Positions 25,125 to 33,459 of a DNA stretch of 64,000 nucleotides are shown in pieces. Within the stretch, counting starts at the first letter, position 1; the number at the start of each line of letters is the position of its first letter. The notes beneath the pieces were generated by a model that was not told the DNA's origin, searched no databases, and was given only the letters and a program-made list of their open reading frames with translations. Made by a program: the position numbers and the translations under genes. The stretch lies in NCBI RefSeq assembly GCF_900460065.1, contig NZ_UAVD01000001.1, positions 1-64,000 of the forward strand, read 5' to 3'. This stretch comes from Streptomyces griseus. GTDB taxonomy: Bacteria; Actinomycetota; Actinomycetes; Streptomycetales; Streptomycetaceae.

Positions 25125-26717
25125 ATGGCACCCGATTCCGAAGCAAACGGCGGCGGAGTTTCGGATGGCTCCGACGCCTGGGGTGTCGGCGGCGTGGTCG
25201 GTGACGGGCGTTACCGGATGACCTACCGGCTCGGCCGGGGCGGTATGGCGGAGGTCTACGCGGCGGAGGACGTCCGGCTCGGACGTACGGTCGCGGTGAA
25301 GCTGCTCCGTTCCGATCTGGCCGAGGACCCGGTCTCCAAGGCGCGCTTCACCCGCGAGGCACAGTCCGTCGCGGGCCTCAACCACCACGCGATCGTCGCC
25401 GTCTACGACTCCGGCGAGGACGTCGTGGGCGGCCAGACCGTCCCCTACATCGTGATGGAGCTGGTCGAGGGCCGCACCATCCGCGATCTGCTCCTGACCG
25501 CGGAGGCCCCGCCGCCCGAGCAGGCGCTGATCATCGTGTCGGGGGTGCTCGAAGCCCTCGCGTACTCGCACCAGCACGGCATCGTGCACCGCGACATCAA
25601 GCCCGCCAACGTGATCATCACGGACTCGGGCGCCGTCAAGGTGATGGACTTCGGCATCGCCCGCGCCCTGCACGGCGCGCAGTCGACGATGACGCAGACC
25701 GGCATGGTCATGGGCACCCCGCAGTACCTCTCCCCCGAGCAGGCGCTCGGCAAGGCCGTCGACCACCGGTCCGACCTGTACGCCACCGGCTGCCTGCTCT
25801 ACGAGCTGCTGGCGCTGCGGCCCCCGTTCACCGGCGAGACCCCGCTCTCGGTGGTCTACCAGCACGTCCAGGACATCCCGGTGCCGCCGTCCGAGGTCTC
25901 GGACGTGGTGCCGCCGGAGCTGGACGGAATGGCGATGCGCGCGCTGGCCAAGGACCCGGACGACCGGTTCCAGAGCGCCGAGGAGATGCGCGGGCTCGTC
26001 CAGTACAGCCTCCAGATGCTCCAGGTGCAGGGCGGCCACACGGGCACCTGGAACACCGGCCCGGTGGCGTTGCACGAGGGGGGCCAGACCCCGCCGCACG
26101 GGATGTCCGGCTCCACCCGCGCGATGGGCCACCCGATGCACGGGGACACCTCGCAGGGCCCGATCCTGCCGCCGTACAACCCGGACGACGGGGGCTACGA
26201 CGGGGGCGGCCGGGGCTCCGGCGGGCGCGGCAAGATGTGGCTTTTCGTGCTGCTCGCGCTGATCGCGATCGGCGCGGGCGTCGCCTTCGCCCTCAACGCC
26301 GCGAACGACGACGGCGGGAAGAAGGACCCGGTGACCCCGTCCACCTCGGTCAGCTCCTCCGAGGAGGAGCCCTCGGAGGAGCCGTCCGAGGACGAGGAGA
26401 GCGAGGAGCCGGAGGAGCCGGACACCTCCACCGGCGGTCAGACGCAGCCCAACCCGCCGCCGTGGACCCCGGACCCGACCCCGAGCCGGCCCTCGTTCAC
26501 CCCCTCCCCGGACCCGACCGACTCGGACGGCGGGGCGTCGGACGGCAGCACCAACGAGGGCGGCAGCGGCGAGCCCACCGGTGAGCCGACCGACCCGACC
26601 ACCGATCCCGGCACCCCGGGCGGCGCGGGTGGCGCCGGCGGCGACGGCGGGGCCGGTGACGACGGCGGTACGGGCACGACACCCGGCGAGACGGCGCTCG
26701 GCGCCACCACCGGATAA
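25125..26717 (+). CDS. Transmembrane Ser/Thr protein kinase with acidic, Pro/Gly-rich extracellular tail
   Basis: The 530-residue kinase has glycine loop LGRGGMAEVYA, ATP lysine K59 in VAVKLLRS, HRD at 155-157 (HRDIKPANVII) and DFG at 175-177. One membrane helix lies near residues 371-390 (MWLFVLLALIAIGAGVAFAL). The outside part, about 140 residues, has no PASTA or other fold I can name: an acidic run rich in Glu and Ser, then Pro/Thr and Gly/Asp-rich sequence. It may act as a wall-spanning stalk. The ATG has GGCGAGG before it. It is divergent from the PASTA kinase; shared regulation or cross-phosphorylation is possible but unproven. Confidence 0.9.
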   Translation: MAPDSEANGGGVSDGSDAWGVGGVVGDGRYRMTYRLGRGGMAEVYAAEDVRLGRTVAVKLLRSDLAEDPVSKARFTREAQSVAGLNHHAIVAVYDSGEDVVGGQTVPYIVMELVEGRTIRDLLLTAEAPPPEQALIIVSGVLEALAYSHQHGIVHRDIKPANVIITDSGAVKVMDFGIARALHGAQSTMTQTGMVMGTPQYLSPEQALGKAVDHRSDLYATGCLLYELLALRPPFTGETPLSVVYQHVQDIPVPPSEVSDVVPPELDGMAMRALAKDPDDRFQSAEEMRGLVQYSLQMLQVQGGHTGTWNTGPVALHEGGQTPPHGMSGSTRAMGHPMHGDTSQGPILPPYNPDDGGYDGGGRGSGGRGKMWLFVLLALIAIGAGVAFALNAANDDGGKKDPVTPSTSVSSSEEEPSEEPSEDEESEEPEEPDTSTGGQTQPNPPPWTPDPTPSRPSFTPSPDPTDSDGGASDGSTNEGGSGEPTGEPTDPTTDPGTPGGAGGAGGDGGAGDDGGTGTTPGETALGATTG

Positions 26718-26737
26718 CGCATCACCGCACCGGCCCT

Positions 26738-26774
26738 GAGCCCGGCGTGCGCCCTCGCGGCGCGCGCCGGGCTC
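26738..26774. terminator. Hairpin terminator between convergent kinase and phosphotransferase genes
   Basis: Arms 26738-26752 and 26760-26774 pair over 15 positions with one T-G wobble and a 7-base loop. It can serve both convergent genes. Confidence 0.75.
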
Positions 26775-26792
26775 ACGCCGTGGCGCCCCCCT

Positions 26793-27875
26793 TCACTCCG
26801 TGAAGGCCGCGGACACCGCCTCGTACTCCCGCGTCCACCACACCGCCAGGGCCGACACCGCGGGGAACTGCGGGTCGGCCCTGCGGTCGTCGAGGCGGTA
26901 GCGCCAGCGGAGTATCCAGAAGTCGTTGAGCCGCTCCCACCACACCCGGTGCACCGCGGCCGCAAGCTCCGCGGCCCCCGCCCCGGCCGCCCGCCGGTAC
27001 GCGCGGGCGTACGCCCGTACCTTCGCGAGGTCCAGCTCCCCGGCCGGCCGGACGAAGAAGATCGCCGCCGCCCGTACCGCCTCCTCGGCGCGCGGCTGCA
27101 CGTCCAGCCGGTCCCAGTCCACGATGGCGACCGGGTCGGCGCCGCGGTAGAGCAGGTTCAGCGGGTGGAAGTCCCCGTGCACCCAGCCGGTGGCGGGCCC
27201 GTCCGGGGTGGGCGGGCGGCGGTGGGAGTGCTGTTCGAGCAGGGCGCGGCGCTCCACGAGCCGGTGCACGGCGAGTTCGTCGAAGGCGTCGCGGGGGGTG
27301 CCCCGGCCGTCCTGGCCGCGCGCGGCGGCCAGCAGGTCGTCGATGAGCGCGAAGGTGTCGGCGGCGTCGGGGCTGCGGTGCACCGGCCGGTCGGCGCCGG
27401 GGCTCGCCGGATGCGGGCCGTCGCGCGGCGCCATCACCTGTTCCAGGCCGGTGTGCACGGTCCCCAGGAGCGCACCGAGCCGGCGCGACTGGGAGAGCGT
27501 CAGCTCGGAGCCGGCCCGGTGGAGGCCGTCCACCCAGGGGTGCAGGGCGTAGCACCGGTCGCCGATCACGGTGACGGTGTCGCCCCGGGTGTCCGTCAGG
27601 GGCGGGACGACGGGGACGCCGAGCGACTTCAGGCGCTGGGTGGCGCGGTGCTGGCGCACGATCGCGGCGCGTTCGCCGCTGGTGTCGTCCAGGTGCTTCT
27701 TGTCGAGATGGTGCTTGAGGAAGTAGGACCCGCGTGTGGTGGAGACGCGGTATCCGTGGTTCAGCAGGCCTTTGGTGATCGGTTCGCAGGCGAGTGGCTC
27801 GCCCGCGTTCGGGTAACGGCGCAGCACCTCGCCGACCGGGGGAACTGGTGGACGAGTGACATATGAGCGCGGCAC
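26793..27875 (-). CDS. APH-fold phosphotransferase (aminoglycoside phosphotransferase family)
   Basis: This 360-residue protein has the APH/choline-kinase fold: the catalytic loop GWVHGDFHPLNLLYRG, with the Asp in HGDFHPxN, and the metal-binding IVDWDRLD. The N-terminal lobe has the Tyr/Lys region YRVSTTRGSYFLKHHLDKKH. Members phosphorylate small molecules such as homoserine, choline, fructosamine or aminoglycosides; nothing here decides the substrate, and I would not call it a resistance gene. The GTG start at 27875 lies about a dozen bases after TAACAT, a plausible -10, so the leader is very short. The gene stands alone on the minus strand facing the kinase gene. Confidence 0.8.
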   Translation of the reverse strand: MPRSYVTRPPVPPVGEVLRRYPNAGEPLACEPITKGLLNHGYRVSTTRGSYFLKHHLDKKHLDDTSGERAAIVRQHRATQRLKSLGVPVVPPLTDTRGDTVTVIGDRCYALHPWVDGLHRAGSELTLSQSRRLGALLGTVHTGLEQVMAPRDGPHPASPGADRPVHRSPDAADTFALIDDLLAAARGQDGRGTPRDAFDELAVHRLVERRALLEQHSHRRPPTPDGPATGWVHGDFHPLNLLYRGADPVAIVDWDRLDVQPRAEEAVRAAAIFFVRPAGELDLAKVRAYARAYRRAAGAGAAELAAAVHRVWWERLNDFWILRWRYRLDDRRADPQFPAVSALAVWWTREYEAVSAAFTE

Positions 27876-27979
27876 TTACCAGATGTTAGATCACTCTGCG
27901 TGGCCGCTCGGCGGGAGTTGCGGTGACGCCCGGAGGTGCGCTAAGGCCGCGCGTCCGGGCGATGCCGGGAGCCGACGCC

Positions 27980-28471
27980 TCAGAACGTCAGCGTGTGCTC
28001 CGTGACGAAGTGCGGGTCGACCCGGAGGTAGGCCGGCGCGAAGGGCTCCCCGTTGACGGAGACGGGCGCGGCGCCGAACAGCCGCTCCTGCTCGGGGGAG
28101 GGGTGCACGATCTCCGCCGGGCCGGTGAACTGCACCGACCAGAGGTCGTTCGCCTCGCCGGAGGCCGTGTCGTTGTAGTTGTCCGCGCCGTAGGCGACGA
28201 CGCTCCCGTCGCACGCCTCGTGGTGACCGAAGCCGCTGTGCATCCGCAGCACGATGCGGCCGTCGCACACGATGTGCCGGGCCACCGTCAGGAACGGCAG
28301 GGCCCGCATGCTGGTCGCGAGGCGGCCGTGCCGGACGCGGCGGAGCAGTTCGATGGGCTCGGCGCCCCGGCTCGGCTCGGCCCGCTCGATCGTGCCGGCC
28401 GCGCGGGATCCGGACGGGCCGGCCGGGGCCCGCCGGACCGCCCCGGTCGCGGGGAGTTCGTCGAAGGACAT
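27980..28471 (-). CDS. Pyridoxamine 5'-phosphate oxidase-like (PPOX split-barrel) protein
   Basis: This protein of about 163 residues has the split-barrel flavin-binding pattern seen in small PPOX proteins: ELLRRVRHGRLATSMRALPF near the start of the domain, then HIVCDGRIVLRMHSGFGHHE and DLWSVQFTGPAEIVHPSPEQ. Many such proteins bind FMN, F420 or haem; which one is not clear. About 40 residues of variable sequence precede the domain. ATG at 28471 is chosen, with GGGGGA upstream; a GTG at 28480 is an alternative. It follows the response regulator gene on the same strand after 89 bases and may be co-transcribed with it, a link also present, as I recall, in other streptomycetes. Confidence 0.75.
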   Translation of the reverse strand: MSFDELPATGAVRRAPAGPSGSRAAGTIERAEPSRGAEPIELLRRVRHGRLATSMRALPFLTVARHIVCDGRIVLRMHSGFGHHEACDGSVVAYGADNYNDTASGEANDLWSVQFTGPAEIVHPSPEQERLFGAAPVSVNGEPFAPAYLRVDPHFVTEHTLTF

Positions 28472-28560
28472 GGATTCCACTGTCCCCCGGCCGTAGGGGA
28501 CGCGTAAGAGTCGCCTGCCCCGGGTGGCCCGGGACCAAAGTCCCGGCGGGGCGGGGCGGC

Positions 28561-29238
28561 TCAGCGCCGCTCGGCCTGGAGCCGCGCGACGTACGCGGCG
28601 GCCTGCGAGCGGCGCTCCATGCCCAGCTTGGACAGCAGGCTGGAGACGTAGTTCTTGATGGTCTTCTCGGCGAGGTGCAGACGCTCCCCGATGACCCGGT
28701 TGGTCAGCCCCTCGCCGATCAGGTCCAGGATCCTGCGTTCCTGCTCGGTGAGGCCGGCGAGCTTGTCGTCGCCCTTCCCGCTGCCGCCGTCGCGCAGCCG
28801 CTCCAGCACCCGCGCGGTGGCCACCGGGTCCAGCAGGGATTTTCCGGCCGCCACGTCCCGTACGGCATTCAGCAGTTCATTGCCGCGGATCGCCTTCAGC
28901 ACATATCCCGACGCGCCCGCCATGATCGCGTCGAAAAGCGCCTCGTCATCGGCGTACGAGGTGAGCATCAGGCATTTGATGTTCTCGTCCTGGGAACGGA
29001 CCTCCCGGCACACCTCCACACCGCTGCCGTCCGGCAGCCGCACATCGAGCACCGCCACATCGGGACGCGTCGCCGGGATCCGCGCCAGGGCGTCCGCGGC
29101 CGTACCGGCTTCGCCGACCACCTCGATGTCCGCCTCGACGGAGAGCAGCTCATGGACGCCGCGCCGGACGACCTCGTGATCGTCGAGCAGAAATACCGTG
29201 ATTTTTCCATCTTCGCGCACGACCGCAGTCTCACACAC
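28561..29238 (-). CDS. NarL/FixJ-type response regulator
   Basis: The 225-residue protein has a receiver domain with the acidic pair in VFLLDDHEVVRRG, phosphoacceptor D65 in VAVLDVRLPDGSGVEV, the switch Ser/Thr in CLMLTSYADD and the lysine in GYVLKAIRG, then a LuxR-type helix-turn-helix (LTEQERRILDLIGEGLTNRV, then IGERLHLAEKTIKNYVSSLL). No histidine kinase is adjacent, so it is an orphan here. I chose the GTG at 29238 because GGAGGGGGA precedes it; a GTG at 29220 is an alternative, and the frame continues upstream only through AT-rich promoter sequence. It is divergent from the second dehydrogenase operon, a plausible target. Confidence 0.88.
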   Translation of the reverse strand: MCETAVVREDGKITVFLLDDHEVVRRGVHELLSVEADIEVVGEAGTAADALARIPATRPDVAVLDVRLPDGSGVEVCREVRSQDENIKCLMLTSYADDEALFDAIMAGASGYVLKAIRGNELLNAVRDVAAGKSLLDPVATARVLERLRDGGSGKGDDKLAGLTEQERRILDLIGEGLTNRVIGERLHLAEKTIKNYVSSLLSKLGMERRSQAAAYVARLQAERR

Positions 29239-29567
29239 TCGCTCCCCCTCCGCTCTTCCCTGGGGCTGATCCGCGGGATAACGTGCCGTTGTTCCGGCCG
29301 CCTGCAAGGCTGTTTTCAGTGCCCTGACCAGCAGAGCTTCGCGATTTTTTCGATTTACTTGGAAATCCAAGCAAAATCGCAGGTCAGATAGGGTTTCGCA
29401 GTTCTGCGACGCACTGGGTAACGTGCCTATGACAGGGCGCTCGCCGGGGCACCTGTCCCGCCTGACTCCGGCCGACCGGCACCCACCCCGTGCACGGCTC
29501 CGGATCCAGGCGAGCCGCACTGGTTCCCGGCAGACCCCGGGGGCCGGACCGACGGAGGAGCACGCAC
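29239..29567. other. 329-bp divergent promoter region between response regulator and second E1 operon
   Basis: There is no gene. The region contains an unusually AT-rich patch near 29335-29400 with a nested inverted repeat (29341-29380, listed separately) and the GGAGGAG ribosome site of the E1alpha gene at 29554-29560. Confidence 0.6.
29341..29380. promoter_or_regulatory. AT-rich nested inverted repeat
   Basis: Outer arms GCGATTTT (29341-29348) and AAAATCGC (29373-29380) pair perfectly; inner arms CTTGG (29358-29362) and CCAAG (29367-29371) pair around AAAT. The AT content contrasts sharply with the flanks. It is about 100 bases upstream of the response regulator start and 190 upstream of E1alpha. 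Confidence 0.6.
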
Positions 29568-30728
29568 GTGACCGTGGAGAGCACTGCTGCCGCGCGTAAA
29601 CCGCGACGCACCAGTAAGCGGACCAGCGCCGCGAAGAAGCCGCAGAGTTCCGAGCCCCAGCTCGTACAGCTGCTGACGCCCGAGGGCGAGCGCGTCGAGC
29701 ACCCGGACTACAGCATCGACCTGAGCGCCGACGAGCTGCGCGGCCTGTACCGGGACATGGTCCTCACCCGCCGCTTCGACGCCGAGGCGACCGCCCTCCA
29801 GCGCCAGGGCGAGCTGGGCCTGTGGGCCTCGCTGCTCGGCCAGGAGGCCGCCCAGATCGGCAGCGGCCGGGCCCTGCGCGACGACGACTACGTCTTCCCG
29901 ACCTACCGGGAGCACGGGGTCGCCTGGTGCCGCGGCGTCGACCCGACCAACCTGCTCGGCATGTTCCGCGGCGTGAACCACGGCGGCTGGGACCCGAACA
30001 GCAACAACTTCCACCTGTACACGATCGTCATCGGCTCGCAGACGCTGCACGCCACCGGCTACGCCATGGGCGTCGCCAAGGACGGCGCGGACTCGGCCGT
30101 GATCGCGTACTTCGGAGACGGGGCCTCCAGCCAGGGCGACGTGGCGGAGTCGTTCACCTTCTCCGCGGTCTACAACGCCCCGGTCGTCTTCTTCTGCCAG
30201 AACAACCAGTGGGCCATCTCCGAGCCCACCGAGCGCCAGACCCGCGTGCCGCTCTACCAGCGCGCCCAGGGCTTCGGCTTCCCCGGCGTCCGGGTCGACG
30301 GCAACGACGTCCTCGCCTGCCTGGCGGTCACCCGCTCCGCGCTGGAGCGCGCGCGCCGGGGCGAGGGCCCGACCCTCGTCGAGGCGTTCACCTACCGCAT
30401 GGGCGCCCACACCACCTCCGACGACCCGACGAAGTACCGCGCCGACGAGGAGCGGGCCGCCTGGGAGGCCAAGGACCCGATCCTGCGGCTGCGCGCCTAC
30501 CTGGAGAAGGAGAAGTTCGCCGACGAGGCCTTCTTCACCGCCCTGGACGAGGAGAGCGAGACCCTCGGCAAGCGGGTACGGGAGGCGGTGCGCGCGATGC
30601 CCGACCCGGACCCCATGGCCCTGTTCGAGCACGGCTACGCCGACGGGAACTCCCTCGTGGACGAGGAGCGCGCCCAGTTCGCCGCCTACCAGGCGTCGTT
30701 CGCCGATTCCGCCGAGGAGGGCAAGTAG
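29568..30728 (+). CDS. 2-oxo acid dehydrogenase E1 component, alpha subunit (set 2)
   Basis: The second E1 alpha chain is again 386 residues. A Lys/Arg/Ala-rich N-terminus of about 30 residues precedes the domain. The ThDP region is YFGDGASSQGDVAESFTFSA followed by VVFFCQNNQWAISEPTERQ, and the loop YRMGAHTTSDDPTKYR is conserved with set 1. The GTG at 29568 follows GGAGGAG at ideal spacing. The beta gene starts two bases after its stop. Two such operons about 18 kb apart recall the paired branched-chain dehydrogenase clusters of streptomycetes; the differing promoters imply different conditions of use. Substrate is inferred from that precedent only. Confidence 0.91.
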   Translation: MTVESTAAARKPRRTSKRTSAAKKPQSSEPQLVQLLTPEGERVEHPDYSIDLSADELRGLYRDMVLTRRFDAEATALQRQGELGLWASLLGQEAAQIGSGRALRDDDYVFPTYREHGVAWCRGVDPTNLLGMFRGVNHGGWDPNSNNFHLYTIVIGSQTLHATGYAMGVAKDGADSAVIAYFGDGASSQGDVAESFTFSAVYNAPVVFFCQNNQWAISEPTERQTRVPLYQRAQGFGFPGVRVDGNDVLACLAVTRSALERARRGEGPTLVEAFTYRMGAHTTSDDPTKYRADEERAAWEAKDPILRLRAYLEKEKFADEAFFTALDEESETLGKRVREAVRAMPDPDPMALFEHGYADGNSLVDEERAQFAAYQASFADSAEEGK

Positions 30729-30730
30729 CC

Positions 30731-31711
30731 ATGGCCGTGGAAAAGATGTCCATCGCGAAAGCGCTCAACGAGTCGCTCCGCCTCGCCCTCGACAACGACC
30801 CCAAGGTCCTCATCATGGGTGAGGACGTCGGCAAGCTCGGCGGCGTCTTCCGCATCACCGACGGGCTCCAGAAGGACTTCGGCGAGGACCGGGTGATCGA
30901 CACCCCGCTCGCCGAGTCCGGCATCGTCGGCACGGCGATCGGCCTGGCCCTGCGCGGCTACCGCCCGGTCGTCGAGATCCAGTTCGACGGCTTCGTCTTC
31001 CCCGCGTACGACCAGATCGTCACGCAGCTCGCCAAGATGCACGCCCGCGCGCTCGGCAAGGTCAAGCTGCCGGTCGTCGTCCGCATCCCGTACGGCGGTG
31101 GCATCGGCGCCGTCGAGCACCACAGCGAGTCCCCCGAGGCCCTCTTCGCGCACGTCGCGGGCCTGAAGGTGGTCTCGCCGTCCAACGCGAGCGACGCCTA
31201 CTGGATGATGCAGCAGGCCGTCCAGAGCGACGACCCGGTCATCTTCTTCGAGCCCAAGCGGCGCTACTGGGACAAGGGCGAGGTCGACACCGAGTCCATC
31301 CCCGGCCCGCTGCACCAGGCCGTGACCGCCCGCGAGGGCGGTGACCTCACGCTCGTCGCGTACGGGCCGATGGTGAAGGTCTGCCTGGAGGCGGCCGCCG
31401 CCGCCCAGGAGGAGGGCAAGTCGATCGAGGTCCTGGACCTGCGCTCGATGTCCCCGATCGACTTCGACGCCGTCCAGGCGTCGGCGGAGAAGACCGGCCG
31501 GGTCGTGGTCGTCCACGAGGCGCCCGTCTTCTACGGCTCCGGCGCGGAGATCGCCGCCCGGATCACCGAGCGCTGCTTCTACCACCTCGAAGCCCCCGTG
31601 CTGCGGGTCGGCGGCTACCACGTCCCCTACCCGCCGGCCCGGCTGGAGGACGAGTATCTGCCCGGCCTGGACCGGGTGCTCGACGCCGTCGACCGCTCGC
31701 TGGCGTTCTGA
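30731..31711 (+). CDS. 2-oxo acid dehydrogenase E1 component, beta subunit (set 2)
   Basis: The 326-residue beta chain is slightly shorter than its set 1 counterpart because the disordered N-terminal stretch is absent. Motifs are MGEDVGKLGGVFRITDGL, DTPLAESGIVGTAIGLALRG, the loop VRIPYGGGIGAVEHHSESPE and the C-terminal VVVHEAPVFYGSGAEIAARI. It begins MAVEKMSIAKALNESLRLAL, the typical start of actinobacterial branched-chain E1 beta chains. It lies two bases after the alpha stop and 11 before the E2 start, so the operon order alpha, beta, E2 matches set 1. Confidence 0.92.
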   Translation: MAVEKMSIAKALNESLRLALDNDPKVLIMGEDVGKLGGVFRITDGLQKDFGEDRVIDTPLAESGIVGTAIGLALRGYRPVVEIQFDGFVFPAYDQIVTQLAKMHARALGKVKLPVVVRIPYGGGIGAVEHHSESPEALFAHVAGLKVVSPSNASDAYWMMQQAVQSDDPVIFFEPKRRYWDKGEVDTESIPGPLHQAVTAREGGDLTLVAYGPMVKVCLEAAAAAQEEGKSIEVLDLRSMSPIDFDAVQASAEKTGRVVVVHEAPVFYGSGAEIAARITERCFYHLEAPVLRVGGYHVPYPPARLEDEYLPGLDRVLDAVDRSLAF

Positions 31712-31722
31712 GGAGAGGGTTC

Positions 31723-33165
31723 GTGACGACGATGACCGAAACGTCCGCTCGTTTCCGTGAGTTCAAGATGCCCGACGTGGGCGAGGGACTGACCGAGGCC
31801 GAGATCCTCAAGTGGTTCGTCCAGCCCGGTGACACCGTCACCGACGGCCAGGTCGTGTGCGAGGTCGAGACCGCGAAGGCGGCCGTCGAGCTGCCGATCC
31901 CGTTCGACGGGGTGGTGCACGAGCTGCGCTTCCCCGAGGGCACGACCGTCGACGTCGGCCAGGTGATCATCGCGATCGACGTGGCCCCGGGCAGCGGCGA
32001 CGCGCCCGCCCCGGCCGCCGCTCCGGCCCAGGAGCCGGTGGAGACGCCGGAGGCCGAGGCCGAGCCGAAGGGCCGCACGCCGGTCCTGGTGGGCTACGGC
32101 GTCGCCGAGACGTCCACCAAGCGCCGCCCGCGCAAGGGGGCGTCCGCCGCCCCGGAGGCCGCCGCCGTCGCGGCGGCGGTGCAGGCCGAGCTGAACGGGC
32201 ACGGGGCGCAGGCCCCGGCGGCCGTTCCCGCGCAGGCCGGTGCGCCGGAGGGAGGCCGTCCGCTGGCCAAGCCCCCGGTCCGCAAGCTCGCCAAGGACCT
32301 GGGCATCGACCTGGCGACTGTGGTGCCGACCGGCAAGGACGGCATCATCACCCGCGAGGACGTCCACGCCGCGGCGGCGCCGGCCTCCACGGCTCCGGCG
32401 ACCGCCCCGGCCCCCGCGCAGACGGCCCCCGAGGCCCCGGCGGCCGTCGTGGGCTCCGACTCCGCCCGCGAGACCCGCATCCCGGTCAAGGGCGTCCGCA
32501 AGGCCATCGCGCAGGCGATGGTGGGCAGCGCGTTCACCGCGCCGCACGTCACCGAGTTCGTCACGGTCGACGTGACGCGCACGATGAAGCTCGTGGCCGA
32601 GCTCAAGGAGGACAAGGACATGGCGGGGGTGCGGGTCAACCCGCTCCTCATCATCGCCAAGGCCCTCCTCGTGGCGATCAAGCGGAACCCCGAGGTCAAC
32701 GCCGCCTGGGACGAGGCCAACCAGGAGATCGTGCAGAAGCACTACGTCAACCTGGGCATCGCGGCGGCCACCCCGCGCGGTCTGATCGTGCCGAACATCA
32801 AGGACGCGCACGCCCAGACGCTGCCGCAGCTCGCGGCGTCCCTGGGCGAGCTGGTCAGCACCGCCCGGGACGGCAGGACGTCCCCGGCGGCGATGGCGGG
32901 CGGCACGGTGACCATCACCAACGTCGGCGTCTTCGGCGTCGACACCGGTACCCCGATCCTCAACCCGGGCGAGTCCGCGATCCTCGCGGTCGGCGCGATC
33001 AAGCTCCAGCCGTGGGTCCACAAGGGCAAGGTGAAGCCGCGTCAGGTCACCACGCTGGCCCTGTCGTTCGACCACCGCCTGGTCGACGGCGAGCTGGGCT
33101 CCAAGGTGCTGGCCGATGTGGCGGCGATCCTGGAACAGCCGAAGCGCCTGATCACCTGGGCGTAG
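31723..33165 (+). CDS. Dihydrolipoamide acyltransferase E2 component (set 2)
   Basis: The 480-residue E2 has one lipoyl domain (residues about 12-87; lysine in CEVETAKAAVELP), a linker with a basic patch (STKRRPRKG), a peripheral subunit-binding domain (KPPVRKLAKDLGIDLATVVP) and a catalytic domain ending ALSFDHRLVDGELGSKVLAD with the HxxxDG active site. GTG at 31723 has AGGAGAGGG upstream. The match in order and motifs to set 1 indicates an old duplication or an old pair of complexes. A 15-bp hairpin terminates the operon. Confidence 0.92.
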   Translation: MTTMTETSARFREFKMPDVGEGLTEAEILKWFVQPGDTVTDGQVVCEVETAKAAVELPIPFDGVVHELRFPEGTTVDVGQVIIAIDVAPGSGDAPAPAAAPAQEPVETPEAEAEPKGRTPVLVGYGVAETSTKRRPRKGASAAPEAAAVAAAVQAELNGHGAQAPAAVPAQAGAPEGGRPLAKPPVRKLAKDLGIDLATVVPTGKDGIITREDVHAAAAPASTAPATAPAPAQTAPEAPAAVVGSDSARETRIPVKGVRKAIAQAMVGSAFTAPHVTEFVTVDVTRTMKLVAELKEDKDMAGVRVNPLLIIAKALLVAIKRNPEVNAAWDEANQEIVQKHYVNLGIAAATPRGLIVPNIKDAHAQTLPQLAASLGELVSTARDGRTSPAAMAGGTVTITNVGVFGVDTGTPILNPGESAILAVGAIKLQPWVHKGKVKPRQVTTLALSFDHRLVDGELGSKVLADVAAILEQPKRLITWA

Positions 33166-33174
33166 CTTCCCCTT

Positions 33175-33212
33175 CCGGTGGGCCCGTACGCCGCGGTGTA
33201 CGGGCCCACCGG
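33175..33212 (+). terminator. Hairpin terminator after the set 2 operon
   Basis: Arms 33175-33189 and 33198-33212 pair perfectly over 15 bp with an 8-base loop, starting ten bases after the E2 stop. Confidence 0.85.
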
Positions 33213-33396
33213 CATGTCCGGCCCGCACCGCGCGGCGGGTTCGGCGAACACCGTCCCGGGCGGGCGGGCTCGGTCCCGGACCGTCGCCGTCCGCGACTCC
33301 AGGCGTCTCGGCGGCCCGGTGCCCGCCCGCGCGCCCGCCGCCCGGGACGCCTTCACCGCCGATCCGCGCCGCCGGCCGTCGCAGCCGTACGGACGC

Positions 33397-33441
33397 CGAA
33401 GGGGCCCGGCCCGCACGGTGTGTGCGGGCCGGGCCCCTTCG
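33397..33441 (-). terminator. Hairpin terminator after the carboxypeptidase gene
   Basis: Arms 33397-33416 and 33422-33441 form a perfect 20-bp stem with a 5-base loop, 18 bases past the stop of the leftward gene at 33460. No gene is seen in 33213-33396. Confidence 0.85.
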
Positions 33442-33459
33442 CCGTACGACGCGGGCGGG

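Noticed and set aside
26793..27875. Aminoglycoside resistance gene
   Set aside because: The fold is right, but APH-like kinases serve many metabolic roles, and the gene stands among core genes with no mobile or resistance context.
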